NCBI RefSeq assembly: GCF_020023385.1
Contig: NZ_JAIQCL010000002.1
Coordinates: 372,001-436,000 of the forward strand
DNA: 64,000 nucleotides
Direction of reading: 5' to 3'
Origin: Planococcus circulans
Lineage (GTDB): Bacteria; Bacillota; Bacilli; Bacillales_A; Planococcaceae
In this document: piece after piece, positions 9,649-17,499 of the stretch
How positions within the stretch are numbered: the stretch's first letter is position 1
How the letters are laid out: each line of letters opens with the position of its first letter
Made by a program: the position numbers and the translations under genes
The notes under the pieces: generated by a model
Told to the model about the DNA's origin: nothing
What the model saw: only the letters and a program-made list of their open reading frames with translations
Databases searched by the model: none

Positions 9649-10299
9649 ATGAAATTCCAGTTGGCTCTAGATCGCTTAACAAGAGAAGAATCCTTTGCGA
9701 TTCTGCATGAAACAGCTCCTTATATTGACTGGATTGAAGTAGGGACAGGTGTTATTAAGCAATATGGAATGGCAATTGTCCGAGAGATTAAAGAAGCCTA
9801 TCCCGATAAGATTTTGGTGGCAGACATGAAAACATGCGATGCCGGTAAACACGAAGCACTCCAAGCTTTTGAGGCAGGAGCGGATATTACAACGGTTATG
9901 GCTTTTTCAGCTAACAAGACAATTTCGGATGCCTTGGGAGTAGCAAAAGAATTAAATAAACGCGTCATGATCGATTTATTGGGAGTGACTGATCCGGACC
10001 GCCTTAAGGAATTGCAAAGTATGGGAGTCGAGCTTGTCGGTTTGCATCATGGAAAGGATATGCAGCTCGAAAAGGAAATGAGTGGAGACCTGTTAAAGCT
10101 GGCGCAAGGATTAACGGGTATGGAAATAGCAATAGCAGGAGGAATCAACAAAGAATCACTCTCTTCTTTATTGGATAAAAAGCTTACTGCTGTAATTATC
10201 GGGAGTGCCATTACAAAGGCTGCAAATCCGGCACAGGAAGCAAAAGAGATGAAGGAGGCGGCAGAGCATTTTGAAATCAATCATACAAAAAGTAGCTGA
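9649..10299 (+). CDS. hxlA: 3-hexulose-6-phosphate synthase-like enzyme (OMPDC suprafamily)
   Basis: The 216-residue TIM barrel belongs to the orotidine monophosphate decarboxylase suprafamily. It has the catalytic D-x-K-x-x-D motif as D59, K61 and D64 (ADMKTCDAG), the early Asp8 (LALD) and the phosphate loop IAIAGGIN near residue 160. Hexulose-phosphate synthase interconverts ribulose 5-phosphate plus formaldehyde with arabino-3-hexulose 6-phosphate; the close relative 3-keto-L-gulonate-6-phosphate decarboxylase has the same motif. The overlapping downstream isomerase gene favours the synthase. Co-occurrence with a TRAP transporter and cupin suggests a sugar-acid route rather than pure formaldehyde fixation. 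Confidence 0.8.
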   Translation: MKFQLALDRLTREESFAILHETAPYIDWIEVGTGVIKQYGMAIVREIKEAYPDKILVADMKTCDAGKHEALQAFEAGADITTVMAFSANKTISDALGVAKELNKRVMIDLLGVTDPDRLKELQSMGVELVGLHHGKDMQLEKEMSGDLLKLAQGLTGMEIAIAGGINKESLSSLLDKKLTAVIIGSAITKAANPAQEAKEMKEAAEHFEINHTKSS

Positions 10300-10828
10300 T
10301 GAAATTTCAATGGTTTTATCGAATGTCAAAGAAGAAGAAGCGGTCCAACTTTCGACTCAGCTAAAAGAGGCAAAGCGGATTTTCGTTTATGGAGAAGGGC
10401 GATCAGGCTTGATGGGCAAAGCCTTCGCAATGCGGCTGATGCACGGTGGGTTCCAGGTTTTTGTAGTTGGCGAGACGATCACTCCAAGTATTGAAGAGGG
10501 AGATTTGCTGGTCGCTATTTCGGGATCGGGATCGACAGAAGCTATCCTTCAATTTGCTTCAAAGGCTAAAGAGTCAGGAGCAAAGGTTTCCCTGGTGACA
10601 ACCAACAAAGAATCCAAAATCGCAGCGATTTGTGACTGCGTATTGAATATTCCAGCCGCCACTAAACATCGTCGGCCGGAAGAGCCTGCAACAATCCAAC
10701 CACTCGGAAATCAATTTGATCAATCTGTCCATCTTGTACTGGATGCCATTATAATCGGAACATTAGAGGGGAATGGAAATAAAGATATGCATGAGGAAAT
10801 GACCAGACGGCATACAAACTTTGAATAA
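10271..10828 (+). CDS. hxlB: 6-phospho-3-hexuloisomerase
   Basis: The 185-residue SIS-domain sugar-phosphate isomerase would convert arabino-3-hexulose 6-phosphate to fructose 6-phosphate. It shows the SIS phosphate-binding sequences GEGRSGLMG (around residue 41) and ISGSGSTE (around 78), and the HxlB-like end region RRPEEPATIQPLGNQFDQS. Length matches PHI enzymes (177-190). Its start lies 29 bases inside the preceding gene, so the two are translationally coupled, as in many ribulose-monophosphate pathway operons. Confidence 0.88.
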   Translation: MKSIIQKVADEISMVLSNVKEEEAVQLSTQLKEAKRIFVYGEGRSGLMGKAFAMRLMHGGFQVFVVGETITPSIEEGDLLVAISGSGSTEAILQFASKAKESGAKVSLVTTNKESKIAAICDCVLNIPAATKHRRPEEPATIQPLGNQFDQSVHLVLDAIIIGTLEGNGNKDMHEEMTRRHTNFE

Positions 10829-10895
10829 CAGGTAATCTATGGCTATGTAACAGGACATGGGAGATTTAAGGACTTCAAAATAAGGGGGAAAAGAT

Positions 10896-11927
10896 ATGAA
10901 CAAGAAGATGAAAAAGTTTCTAGTTTTGCCATTGGTTTTAGCAGCAGCATTAACAGGATGCGGAAGTGAAGAATCAGCAGGTGGAGACGGTGGGGCACCA
11001 GAGAAAATTAAACTGATTGCAGCGCATAACCAAACATCACCGGATAATCCATATCAGGTCGGGTTATTAAAATTCAAAGAAGTGGTGGAAAGCGAATCTG
11101 ATGGAAATATTGAAGTGGAAGTACATGCCGGGACAATCGGGACAGAAGAATCCGAATTAGTGGAAAAACTGAAATTAGGGGCAGCAGATGTTGTTTTGGT
11201 ATCTCCAGGATTTATGACTCAAACAGGTATTAAAGAGGTCGATCTATTCGCTCTTCCTTATCTATTTGACAGCTACGAGCATTGGGAACAAGTGGTTGAT
11301 GGTGAAGTTGGAGAAGAAATGGCGACTATCGTCAATGAAAAATCGAACAATGATTTTAAAATCGTAGGATATTGGTCTGCCGGTGTAAGACATTTCTATG
11401 GCAAAAAACCGCTTGAATCCATGGATGAATTAAACGGAATGACAATCAGAACTCAGACTTCTGGTGTGGTTTCTGATTACTGGAAACAAGCAGGAGCAGT
11501 ACCTACTTCTGTGGCTTGGGGCGAATTGTATCAGGCTCTGCAACAAAACGTAGTTGATTCATCAGAAAACTCGTATCCTTATTTCGTTCAGCAAAACCAC
11601 CATAAAACGGACAATGGGAAATACGTGACAGAAACAGCGCATGATTACACAACAAGATTTTTATTGGTAAACGGAAATGAATTTGATTCTTATACGCCTG
11701 AACAGCAAGAAATTATTACAAAAGCAGCTGAAGAGTCGGTTCAAGCTGAACGGGAAGCTTTGCTTGCACAAGAAGATGAATACAAAGAAATCGCAATCAC
11801 TGATGGTGCCGAAATCGGAGAAATTGATACAGCACCATTTGCTGAATTAGCGAAGCCGCTTCAGGAACAGGCAGCCAAAGACATCGGGGCAGAAGAAATG
11901 TATCAAAAGATTGTAGAGCAAAAATAA
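10896..11927 (+). CDS. TRAP transporter solute-binding lipoprotein (DctP family)
   Basis: The 343-residue extracytoplasmic receptor has a lipoprotein signal with lipobox LTGC (Cys22). The mature region follows the DctP pattern: AHNQTSPDNPYQVGLLKF, the Arg-containing block GMTIRTQTSG that usually binds the substrate carboxylate, and AWGELYQALQQNVVD. TRAP receptors bind organic acids, including sugar acids. The gene follows hxlB and precedes the membrane subunits, with a hairpin between that may raise receptor levels. Substrate is unknown; a hexonate or uronate fits the neighbours. Confidence 0.9.
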   Translation: MNKKMKKFLVLPLVLAAALTGCGSEESAGGDGGAPEKIKLIAAHNQTSPDNPYQVGLLKFKEVVESESDGNIEVEVHAGTIGTEESELVEKLKLGAADVVLVSPGFMTQTGIKEVDLFALPYLFDSYEHWEQVVDGEVGEEMATIVNEKSNNDFKIVGYWSAGVRHFYGKKPLESMDELNGMTIRTQTSGVVSDYWKQAGAVPTSVAWGELYQALQQNVVDSSENSYPYFVQQNHHKTDNGKYVTETAHDYTTRFLLVNGNEFDSYTPEQQEIITKAAEESVQAEREALLAQEDEYKEIAITDGAEIGEIDTAPFAELAKPLQEQAAKDIGAEEMYQKIVEQK

Positions 11928-11938
11928 TTCTATGATTG

Positions 11939-11981
11939 TTAAAAGGGAGAAACAGCTTGTCTATTCTCCCTTTTAATTTTT
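11939..11981 (+). terminator. Intra-operon attenuator hairpin between TRAP receptor and permeases
   Basis: A perfect 13-bp stem (TTAAAAGGGAGAA and its complement) with a 12-base loop is followed by TTTTT. It lies between the receptor gene and the small permease gene, so partial termination would give more receptor than permease. Confidence 0.75.
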
Positions 11982-11997
11982 ATGAAAGGATGGTTCC

Positions 11998-12480
11998 ATG
12001 ATAAAGGTCTTAGAGAAGGCGCAAATGACGTTTGGAGTAATAACCTTATCGATATTTTTTATTGCTATCATCATTCAAATTGTATCCAGACACATGGGTG
12101 TTGCCATTATATGGACTGAAGAAGTGGCGAACTATTCATTTATTTGGTCTATCTTTATGGGAGCAGCCGTCATGGTCAACCAACGAGAACATTTCAGCTT
12201 TGATTTTTTAACGATTAAGTTGAAAGGCAGAAAAAAGACGGTATTGGTATTGGTGATTGACACAATCATTTTACTTTTTGCGCTGGCTATTTTATATTTC
12301 GGGATTGAAGCGGCACAAACTTTTTGGGATTATAATTGGGTCGCCCTGCCCGAAATGAAAATGGGCTATGTTTGGATTTCGTTGCCGATTATGGGCTTCA
12401 CCATGGCCGTTTATACGCTTGGCCATCTCTTCAACGGCTTTAAAGACCTCAGAAATCTGAAAAGGGGGGCTGATGCATGA
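11998..12480 (+). CDS. TRAP transporter small permease (DctQ family)
   Basis: The 160-residue protein has four membrane helices in the DctQ arrangement, with the conserved early segment IIIQIVSRHMGVAIIWTEEVANYSFIW. It pairs with the large permease to form the Na+-coupled membrane unit. The start ATG has AAAGGATGG upstream. Its stop overlaps the next start by four bases (ATGA), a translational coupling that keeps the two subunits in step. Confidence 0.88.
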   Translation: MIKVLEKAQMTFGVITLSIFFIAIIIQIVSRHMGVAIIWTEEVANYSFIWSIFMGAAVMVNQREHFSFDFLTIKLKGRKKTVLVLVIDTIILLFALAILYFGIEAAQTFWDYNWVALPEMKMGYVWISLPIMGFTMAVYTLGHLFNGFKDLRNLKRGADA

Positions 12481-13769
12481 TTGGCATTTTACTTGTTCTG
12501 ATCTTTCTGGTCCTTATGTTCATCGGTGTCCCCATCGCTTTTGTTATTGGAATTGTTTCATTTATCGGTGTCTTGAGTATTGAAACCCTCCCTGAAGTAA
12601 CCGTGCCGATAAGAATGCTGAACGGCATCGATTCTTTTGTGCTGTTGGCTGTACCGTTATTTATCCTAGCCGCAAATTTAATGAATCACGGGAAAATTTC
12701 ACAAAAACTGATTGATTTATCTCTTTCAGTAGTTGGCCATATAAGAGGGGGATTGGCTCATTCCAATATTCTGGTATCCATGATTTTTGCTGGAGTCTCT
12801 GGTGCAGCACAAGCCGATACAGCAGGAGTCGGAAAAATACTGATTCCGAATATGAAAAAGCAGGGCTATGACACAGAAACTGCAGTGGCGGTTACAGCAG
12901 CCTCTTCTACAATCGGTGTCATCATCCCTCCGAGTATTCCGATGATCATCTTTGCGGGATTAACAAATGCTTCGATTGGTGCATTGTTCTTGGGCGGTAT
13001 TGTCCCGGGTATCTTGATTGGTGTTGGGATGATGACATTCATTTACATCATGGCTCTGAAAAGAGGCTATCCACGATCTGAAAGAGCGTCTATGGGAACA
13101 TTCTTAAAACTGGTTTTCGAAACACTGCCAGCCTTGTTGACGCCGGTAATCATTATCGGCGGTATTATTACAGGTTTCTTTACTGCAACAGAAGCTGCAG
13201 CAGTAGCCTCTCTTTATACATTGGTAATCAGTATGTTTTATTATAAAACCTTGAAGGTAGCTGATTTACCGGGAATCTTGAAAGACACTTTGGCGTTGAG
13301 TTCGCTATCGCTATTTGCCCTAGCGGCAGCAAGTGCTCTTGGTGAATTAATGAGCTATTACCAATTATCAGTTGTAGCTCAGCAATTCTTTGTCGATCAT
13401 ATAGGAACTAAATGGCTGTTCATTTTGATCATCATTGCTTTTTTCCTGTTTATCGGCACCTTCATGGATGCCATCCCAGCGATGATTTTGTTTGTTCCCA
13501 TCATTTTACCGACAGCTACCTTATTCGAAATGGATCCAGTCCATTTAGGGTTAATCGTCGTTATGACTTTAGCGATCGGTTTAATCACCCCACCCTATGG
13601 GTTATGTCTGTTGCTAGCTGCAAAAATTGGTGGTTTGAGCATAGAGCGATCTTTAGTGGCGGTATTGCCTTACATCTTGATTGTTATCGTGGTACTGCTA
13701 TTCGTGGCTTTCTTCCCGGATATTGCATTTTTTATACCGAAAATGATTAACCCGGGTCTATTCTTATAA
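12477..13769 (+). CDS. TRAP transporter large permease (DctM family)
   Basis: The 430-residue protein has about 12 hydrophobic segments and DctM hallmarks: an N-terminal VPIAFVIGIVSF, SGAAQADTAGVGKILIP, the re-entrant AASSTIGVIIPPSIPMIIF, and GLITPPYGLCLLLAAKIGG. It is the ion-coupled conducting subunit of the TRAP system encoded with the receptor and small permease. The start overlaps the previous gene. Length is normal for the family (425-440). Confidence 0.92.
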   Translation: MIGILLVLIFLVLMFIGVPIAFVIGIVSFIGVLSIETLPEVTVPIRMLNGIDSFVLLAVPLFILAANLMNHGKISQKLIDLSLSVVGHIRGGLAHSNILVSMIFAGVSGAAQADTAGVGKILIPNMKKQGYDTETAVAVTAASSTIGVIIPPSIPMIIFAGLTNASIGALFLGGIVPGILIGVGMMTFIYIMALKRGYPRSERASMGTFLKLVFETLPALLTPVIIIGGIITGFFTATEAAAVASLYTLVISMFYYKTLKVADLPGILKDTLALSSLSLFALAAASALGELMSYYQLSVVAQQFFVDHIGTKWLFILIIIAFFLFIGTFMDAIPAMILFVPIILPTATLFEMDPVHLGLIVVMTLAIGLITPPYGLCLLLAAKIGGLSIERSLVAVLPYILIVIVVLLFVAFFPDIAFFIPKMINPGLFL

Positions 13770-13798
13770 AATACACTCAATAAAGAAAGGACGATTTT

Positions 13799-14086
13799 AT
13801 GGTTTCAAGAGAAGTATTATCGAGCACTGGTTCACTTATGCTTGTAAGAGTGCACCTGGCAGAAGGTTTTAGAGGAGACGTGGATCAGCACCCGCAAGAG
13901 CAGATCAGTTATATCGAAAAAGGTATTGTAGAGTTTGGAGTAGGCGGTAAGAAAAAAATCCTGCACAAAGGGGATACCCAATATATTCCGTCTAATGTAA
14001 AACATCAAGTAAACGTGATTGAGGAATGTGTCATCTTGGATGTTTTTACTCCTGTGCGTCAAGATATTCTTGACCAGCAGAACTAA
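13799..14086 (+). CDS. KdgF-like cupin protein
   Basis: The 95-residue single-domain cupin is close to KdgF, the enzyme that opens unsaturated uronates in pectin and alginate breakdown, including the ending DVFTPVRQDIL. In the first cupin motif the usual H-x-H is D-x-H here (DQHPQEQISYIEKG), with the following Gln and Gly in register; the second motif keeps GDTQYIPSNVKHQV. Asp can bind metal, so function need not be lost. AAAGGACG precedes the ATG at 13799. It follows the TRAP genes by 29 bases and ends at a terminator. Confidence 0.75.
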   Translation: MVSREVLSSTGSLMLVRVHLAEGFRGDVDQHPQEQISYIEKGIVEFGVGGKKKILHKGDTQYIPSNVKHQVNVIEECVILDVFTPVRQDILDQQN

Positions 14087-14090
14087 GTAT

Positions 14091-14121
14091 AAAAAAGGAG
14101 AGAGCAGTCTCTCCTTTTTTT
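14091..14121 (+). terminator. Terminator after the cupin gene
   Basis: A perfect stem AAAAAAGGAGAGA with its complement, a four-base loop and a T run follow the cupin stop directly. rpiA beyond it would depend on read-through or its own promoter. Confidence 0.85.
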
Positions 14122-14177
14122 CAATTTAGGCCAATTACGAACGAAATCTCCAGCTGAAGAATCTGCTATTGGATCCG

Positions 14178-14297
14178 TATTTCGATAATTATCGATCAGC
14201 TAATATACCAGCAGTTCTATGGCAGATACAAAGAGATTACTTTGGTGCTGATACTTACAGAAAAACTGATTAAGAAGGTTCTTTCCATACAAATCAG
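14178..14297 (+). pseudogene. Fragment of the C-terminus of 6-phosphogluconate dehydrogenase
   Basis: The plus-strand frame from 14178 reads [31 protein letters not shown], then TAA (14271-14273), then EGSFHTNQ. This matches the conserved end of Gnd/GntZ (YFDxYR...LPANLIQAQRDYFGAHTY.RTDKEG.FHT), where the stop replaces the usual Lys. No homologous sequence for the rest of the enzyme is seen upstream. The piece lies just before rpiA in the same direction, so the operon probably once carried a decarboxylating hexonate-6-phosphate dehydrogenase that was deleted, leaving 40 codons. Gene identity rests on recalled family motifs. Confidence 0.75.
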
Positions 14298-14340
14298 TCT
14301 AAAGCGGATCAATAGCAAATTCAAAAGAGGAGTGGAAATC

Positions 14341-15036
14341 ATGGCAGACATGATAGATGAAAAGAAAAAAGAAGTCGGAGAAAAAGCGGTTGAATACATT
14401 AAAGACGGCATGGTATTGGGATTAGGATCTGGCTCCACCGTTTATTGGATGTTGAAGAAACTGGGGGAACGTGTAAAGGAAGGGATGACTGTCAAAGGGG
14501 TGTCGTCCTCTTTAAGAACTGAAGAATGGGCGAAAGAATTCGGCATTCCCTTAACTACGCTTTCAAAAGCTCGTCGCCTGAATTTGGCTATTGATGGAGC
14601 AGATGAGGTGGATCCTTCCTTTCATTTAACTAAGGGAGGAGGAGGGTCATTGCTTCGGGAAAAATTGGTGAATGATGCAGCTGAACAATTGATCATCGTT
14701 GTGGATGACAGCAAATTGGTTAATCAACTTGGAGCATTTCCATTGCCAGTTGAAATCGTTCCATTTGGTTGGGAAAATACTGCAGAAAAAATAGCCGGCT
14801 TGTACTGTCAGCCGAAGCTCAGAAGAGAAAACGATGAAATCTTTATCACTGATAACGGCAATTATATTGTGGACTGCCAATTCAATGAAATAGTTGATCC
14901 AACTGCACTTCATCAAAAGTTAAAACTGATTTTAGGAGTGGTTGAAACGGGCTTATTCATCAACATGACGGATATCGTCCTGGTAGGTGGAGAGAGTGGA
15001 GTGCGAATACTCGAAAAGAAGGAACAGCGTGAGTGA
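14341..15036 (+). CDS. rpiA: Ribose-5-phosphate isomerase A
   Basis: The 231-residue enzyme interconverts ribose 5-phosphate and ribulose 5-phosphate. RpiA motifs are GLGSGSTVYWML near residue 27, NLAIDGADEVD with the catalytic acids near 83, and KGGGGSLLREK near 97. Length matches RpiA (220-235). The frame is open to 14242, but AGAGGAGTGG fits the ATG at 14341. It lies after the decayed gnd fragment and would link ribulose 5-phosphate from the hexulose-phosphate enzymes to the pentose phosphate pathway. Bacillales often use RpiB, so an operon-specific RpiA is noteworthy. Confidence 0.9.
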   Translation: MADMIDEKKKEVGEKAVEYIKDGMVLGLGSGSTVYWMLKKLGERVKEGMTVKGVSSSLRTEEWAKEFGIPLTTLSKARRLNLAIDGADEVDPSFHLTKGGGGSLLREKLVNDAAEQLIIVVDDSKLVNQLGAFPLPVEIVPFGWENTAEKIAGLYCQPKLRRENDEIFITDNGNYIVDCQFNEIVDPTALHQKLKLILGVVETGLFINMTDIVLVGGESGVRILEKKEQRE

Positions 15037-15094
15037 GATAGATGTATTTACTTTAGAGGGAAAGAGGGCTGTCTATCAAGCTGAACTAACGTAA
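15029..15094 (+). pseudogene. Truncated start of a short-chain dehydrogenase
   Basis: A GTG at 15029 overlaps the rpiA stop and opens a 21-codon frame whose beginning, MSEIDVFTLEGKRAV, looks like the N-terminus of gluconate 5-dehydrogenase-type short-chain dehydrogenases, which continue TGxxxGIG. Here the frame leaves the family after Val and stops at 15092-15094. No dehydrogenase sequence was recognised in 15095-15240. It is probably the remnant of a third enzyme of this operon. The match is short, so confidence is limited. Confidence 0.45.
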
Positions 15095-15240
15095 TCGTTT
15101 GAATACGTACAATTTCCGAAGCGTATTGGTGAGCAGAAAGTATGTAGCGATTGGCTTAAGTCGTTTAAGTTATAAAGTCGGTTGGATCAGTAAATAAATA
15201 GAAGACGAAAAGAAGTTGATTACCTACAAGCATTGTTCCT

Positions 15241-15280
15241 AAAAAAATCAGCACCAGTTTTTTACCGGTGCTGATTTTTT
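15241..15280. terminator. Bidirectional terminator between the operon end and the deacetylase
   Basis: An AAAAAATCAGCACC-type stem pairs with GGTGCTGATTTTTT around a T-rich loop. A and T runs on both sides serve the convergent genes. Confidence 0.85.
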
Positions 15281-15884
15281 ATTTGTTTTCAGAAGGCAAC
15301 AGCGAAAAGCTGTAGCCTTGTTCTTTGATGGTTTTAATCAATTGAGGCAGTACGGCAACGGTCTGCTCTAATTCATGAAGCAGAATGATGGCCCCGTCCT
15401 CCAGGTTTTCTGTAGCATACCGAATGATTTGGCCGGGATCGTCTTTCAGTTCCCAGTCCATTGAAGCAATGCGCCACATGACAGTCGTTAAGCCCAGCGC
15501 CTGTGCTGCCTTTAAAGTGTGGCTGTTGAAACGCCCATAAGGAGGACGGAAATGGACAACCGGTGTGCCGGTTGTCTTTTCAATACGCTGAACGCTGTTG
15601 CGGATATCCTGATACTGCTCTTCGTAGGAAAGTTGCACCAGGTTTCGATGTTTCATGGAATGTGTTCCGATGATATGGCCTTCATCGAGCACGCGCTGCC
15701 ACGGTCTAGCGGGGTAGAGCAGACGCGATTGCCAAAAGAACATGGCTTGCACATTTTCCTGTTTCAGGATATCCAGAATTTGCGGCAGTACTTTGCTTGG
15801 GCCGTCATCAAAACTGAGAACGACGGATTTGTTGCTGTGCAATCGATTGGATGTAATGATTTGCGGATGAGTAGAGTCGTACAC
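15279..15884 (-). CDS. NodB-type polysaccharide deacetylase, start uncertain
   Basis: The 201-residue catalytic domain carries the NodB motifs in order: SFDDGPS (metal and catalytic Asp), GTHSMKHRNL (H-x3-H metal ligands), FRPPYGRFN, and LLHE near the end. It would remove acetyl groups from N-acetylglucosamine polymers, probably peptidoglycan or chitin-like material. No signal peptide is seen. The GTG at 15884 is the first usable start, with a poor ribosome binding site. A much better start (AAAGGAG, ATG at 15923) lies in the same frame, but an in-frame TGA at 15906-15908 interrupts it after five codons. The gene may therefore be 5'-damaged or use the weak GTG. Confidence 0.75.
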   Translation of the reverse strand: MYDSTHPQIITSNRLHSNKSVVLSFDDGPSKVLPQILDILKQENVQAMFFWQSRLLYPARPWQRVLDEGHIIGTHSMKHRNLVQLSYEEQYQDIRNSVQRIEKTTGTPVVHFRPPYGRFNSHTLKAAQALGLTTVMWRIASMDWELKDDPGQIIRYATENLEDGAIILLHELEQTVAVLPQLIKTIKEQGYSFSLLPSENK

Positions 15885-15949
15885 GACCCTGGATTGATCA
15901 ACTGCTCATGGACTTTTAATCATGCAGAACATCTCCTTTCGCTTCGCTG

Positions 15950-16720
15950 TTAAATGCCAGGATCGAAAAAAGCGGGTTGCGGATCAGCTGTATAGGTTTG
16001 ACGGTATTCCGCATCGGAGAATTTTTCAGGTGGACCATCAAAAATAAGTTTTCCGTCTTTCAAGGCCAGAATGCGGGTAGCATAGCGCTTTGCCAACTCA
16101 ATATCGTGAACATTGATGATTGTCAGCAAGTCCAAACGTTCATGCATTTCCGTCAGTAAAGTAAAGATATGGTTGGAAGTGCCGGGATCGAGGCTGGCGA
16201 CCGGTTCATCCCCAAGCAGGACTTTGGGCTGTTGGGCAAGCGCACGGGCAATGCCGACACGCTGTTTTTGGCCGCCGCTCAGCTGTTCCACTTTCCGGTA
16301 AGCCATTTCCGTAAGGCCGACATCTGCAATGACACGCTTAGCCAAGGCCAACTCGTCTGCAGTGAACCAACCGATCAAATTTTTAAAAGAAGAACGGTAG
16401 CCGAACATGCCGGTCAGCACATTCTGCATGACGCTCAAACGCGGAATCAGGCTGAAATGCTGGAAGATCATCCCGGTTTCACGACGTACTTTTCGCAGGT
16501 TTTCTTCAGTATGGATAGAGATATCCTCACCGTCAAAGTAAATTTTTCCGCCGGTCGGTTTTTGCAATCCATTGAGACAGCGGATGAACGTCGATTTTCC
16601 TGCACCGCTTTTACCCAGTACACAGACGAAATCGCCTTTTTCAAGTGAGAGGCTGATATCAGTCAGTGCTTCTACTTTTGTATCCGGATAATGTACAGAC
16701 AGGTCTTTCACTTGTATCAT
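15950..16720 (-). CDS. phnC: Phosphonate/phosphite ABC transporter ATP-binding protein
   Basis: The 256-residue ABC ATPase energises import of phosphonate, phosphite or a related anion. Walker A is GKSGAGKST near residue 34, the signature is LSGGQKQRVGIARAL and Walker B is VLLGDEPVASLD. The PhnC-specific region GMIFQHFSLIPRLSVMQNVLTGMFGYRS is present. AAGGAGTGG precedes the ATG. It lies 12 bases after phnE in the order phnD-phnE-phnC; no C-P lyase or phosphonatase genes accompany it in this window. Confidence 0.9.
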   Translation of the reverse strand: MIQVKDLSVHYPDTKVEALTDISLSLEKGDFVCVLGKSGAGKSTFIRCLNGLQKPTGGKIYFDGEDISIHTEENLRKVRRETGMIFQHFSLIPRLSVMQNVLTGMFGYRSSFKNLIGWFTADELALAKRVIADVGLTEMAYRKVEQLSGGQKQRVGIARALAQQPKVLLGDEPVASLDPGTSNHIFTLLTEMHERLDLLTIINVHDIELAKRYATRILALKDGKLIFDGPPEKFSDAEYRQTYTADPQPAFFDPGI

Positions 16721-16732
16721 ATAGCCACTCCT

Positions 16733-17497
16733 TTAAATGACGCGATTTCGAATGGTGCTGGCTAAAAAGTCGATGGCGATCACCATGATCATAATAATCA
16801 GGACGTCCAGCGAAACGGAAGAGTATTGGAAAGTTTTAAAGTCATTGAACAGGCGTTGGCCGATTCCACCGCCGCCTATAAAGCCCAGGATAAGCGATGT
16901 ACGGATGGCGACTTCAAAACGATAGAAAAATTGGGACAGGACGTTCGGCCAGATTTGCGGAAGAATGCTGAACAGATTAGCCAGCCATTTCTTCGCGCCC
17001 ACTGCCCGCATAGCTTCCTGAGGGCCAGGGTCGGCAGCTTCAATCAATTCAGAGACCAGTTTTCCAAAGACACCAACATTATGGAACATGATGGCGATAA
17101 CTGCTGGAAAAGGTCCAAGTCCCAGGGTCGTCAATAGAATCAGACCAAATACGATTTCAGGGATCGAACGCACAAAACTGAGTGCCACACGGGTGAAATG
17201 GAAGAGGGACTTGGATGGCGCCGTATTGCGCGCCGCAATGAAACTGATCGGCAATGCGATCAATAAACCAAAAACACTGCCAAGAAAAGCCATTGCTAAA
17301 GTCTCGAGTGTATCTTCCACCATACCTGGAAGCTTGGAAAAGTCCATCGGCCACCATTGAGACAGAAAATCGATCATGTTGCGGAAATCCCTGAACTTGG
17401 ACAAGTCGAATTCCGTAATCCGCATACTGAAATAAACCAGCACAAGGACGATTATTACTGTGATGAAATTACTTTTTTTAAACCACAAGCTGATCAA
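16733..17497 (-). CDS. phnE: Phosphonate/phosphite ABC transporter permease
   Basis: The 254-residue permease has about six membrane helices and the cytoplasmic EAA-type loop ALVSELIEAADPGPQEAMRAVGAKKW-like region (centred on EAMRAVGAKKWLANL) that docks with the ATPase. Start is a TTG two bases after the phnD stop, so translation is probably coupled to phnD. Family length is normal for single PhnE subunits. Confidence 0.88.
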   Translation of the reverse strand: MISLWFKKSNFITVIIVLVLVYFSMRITEFDLSKFRDFRNMIDFLSQWWPMDFSKLPGMVEDTLETLAMAFLGSVFGLLIALPISFIAARNTAPSKSLFHFTRVALSFVRSIPEIVFGLILLTTLGLGPFPAVIAIMFHNVGVFGKLVSELIEAADPGPQEAMRAVGAKKWLANLFSILPQIWPNVLSQFFYRFEVAIRTSLILGFIGGGGIGQRLFNDFKTFQYSSVSLDVLIIMIMVIAIDFLASTIRNRVI

Positions 17498-17499
17498 CT

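Noticed and set aside
9649..10299. Naming the barrel enzyme 3-keto-L-gulonate-6-phosphate decarboxylase
   Set aside because: Motifs allow it, but the overlapping 6-phospho-3-hexuloisomerase gene and absence of UlaE/UlaF partners favour hexulose-phosphate synthase.
15906..15908. UGA in the deacetylase leader as a selenocysteine codon
   Set aside because: It is not at a redox-active or conserved position and no clear SECIS hairpin was seen; kept only as an oddity of the start region.
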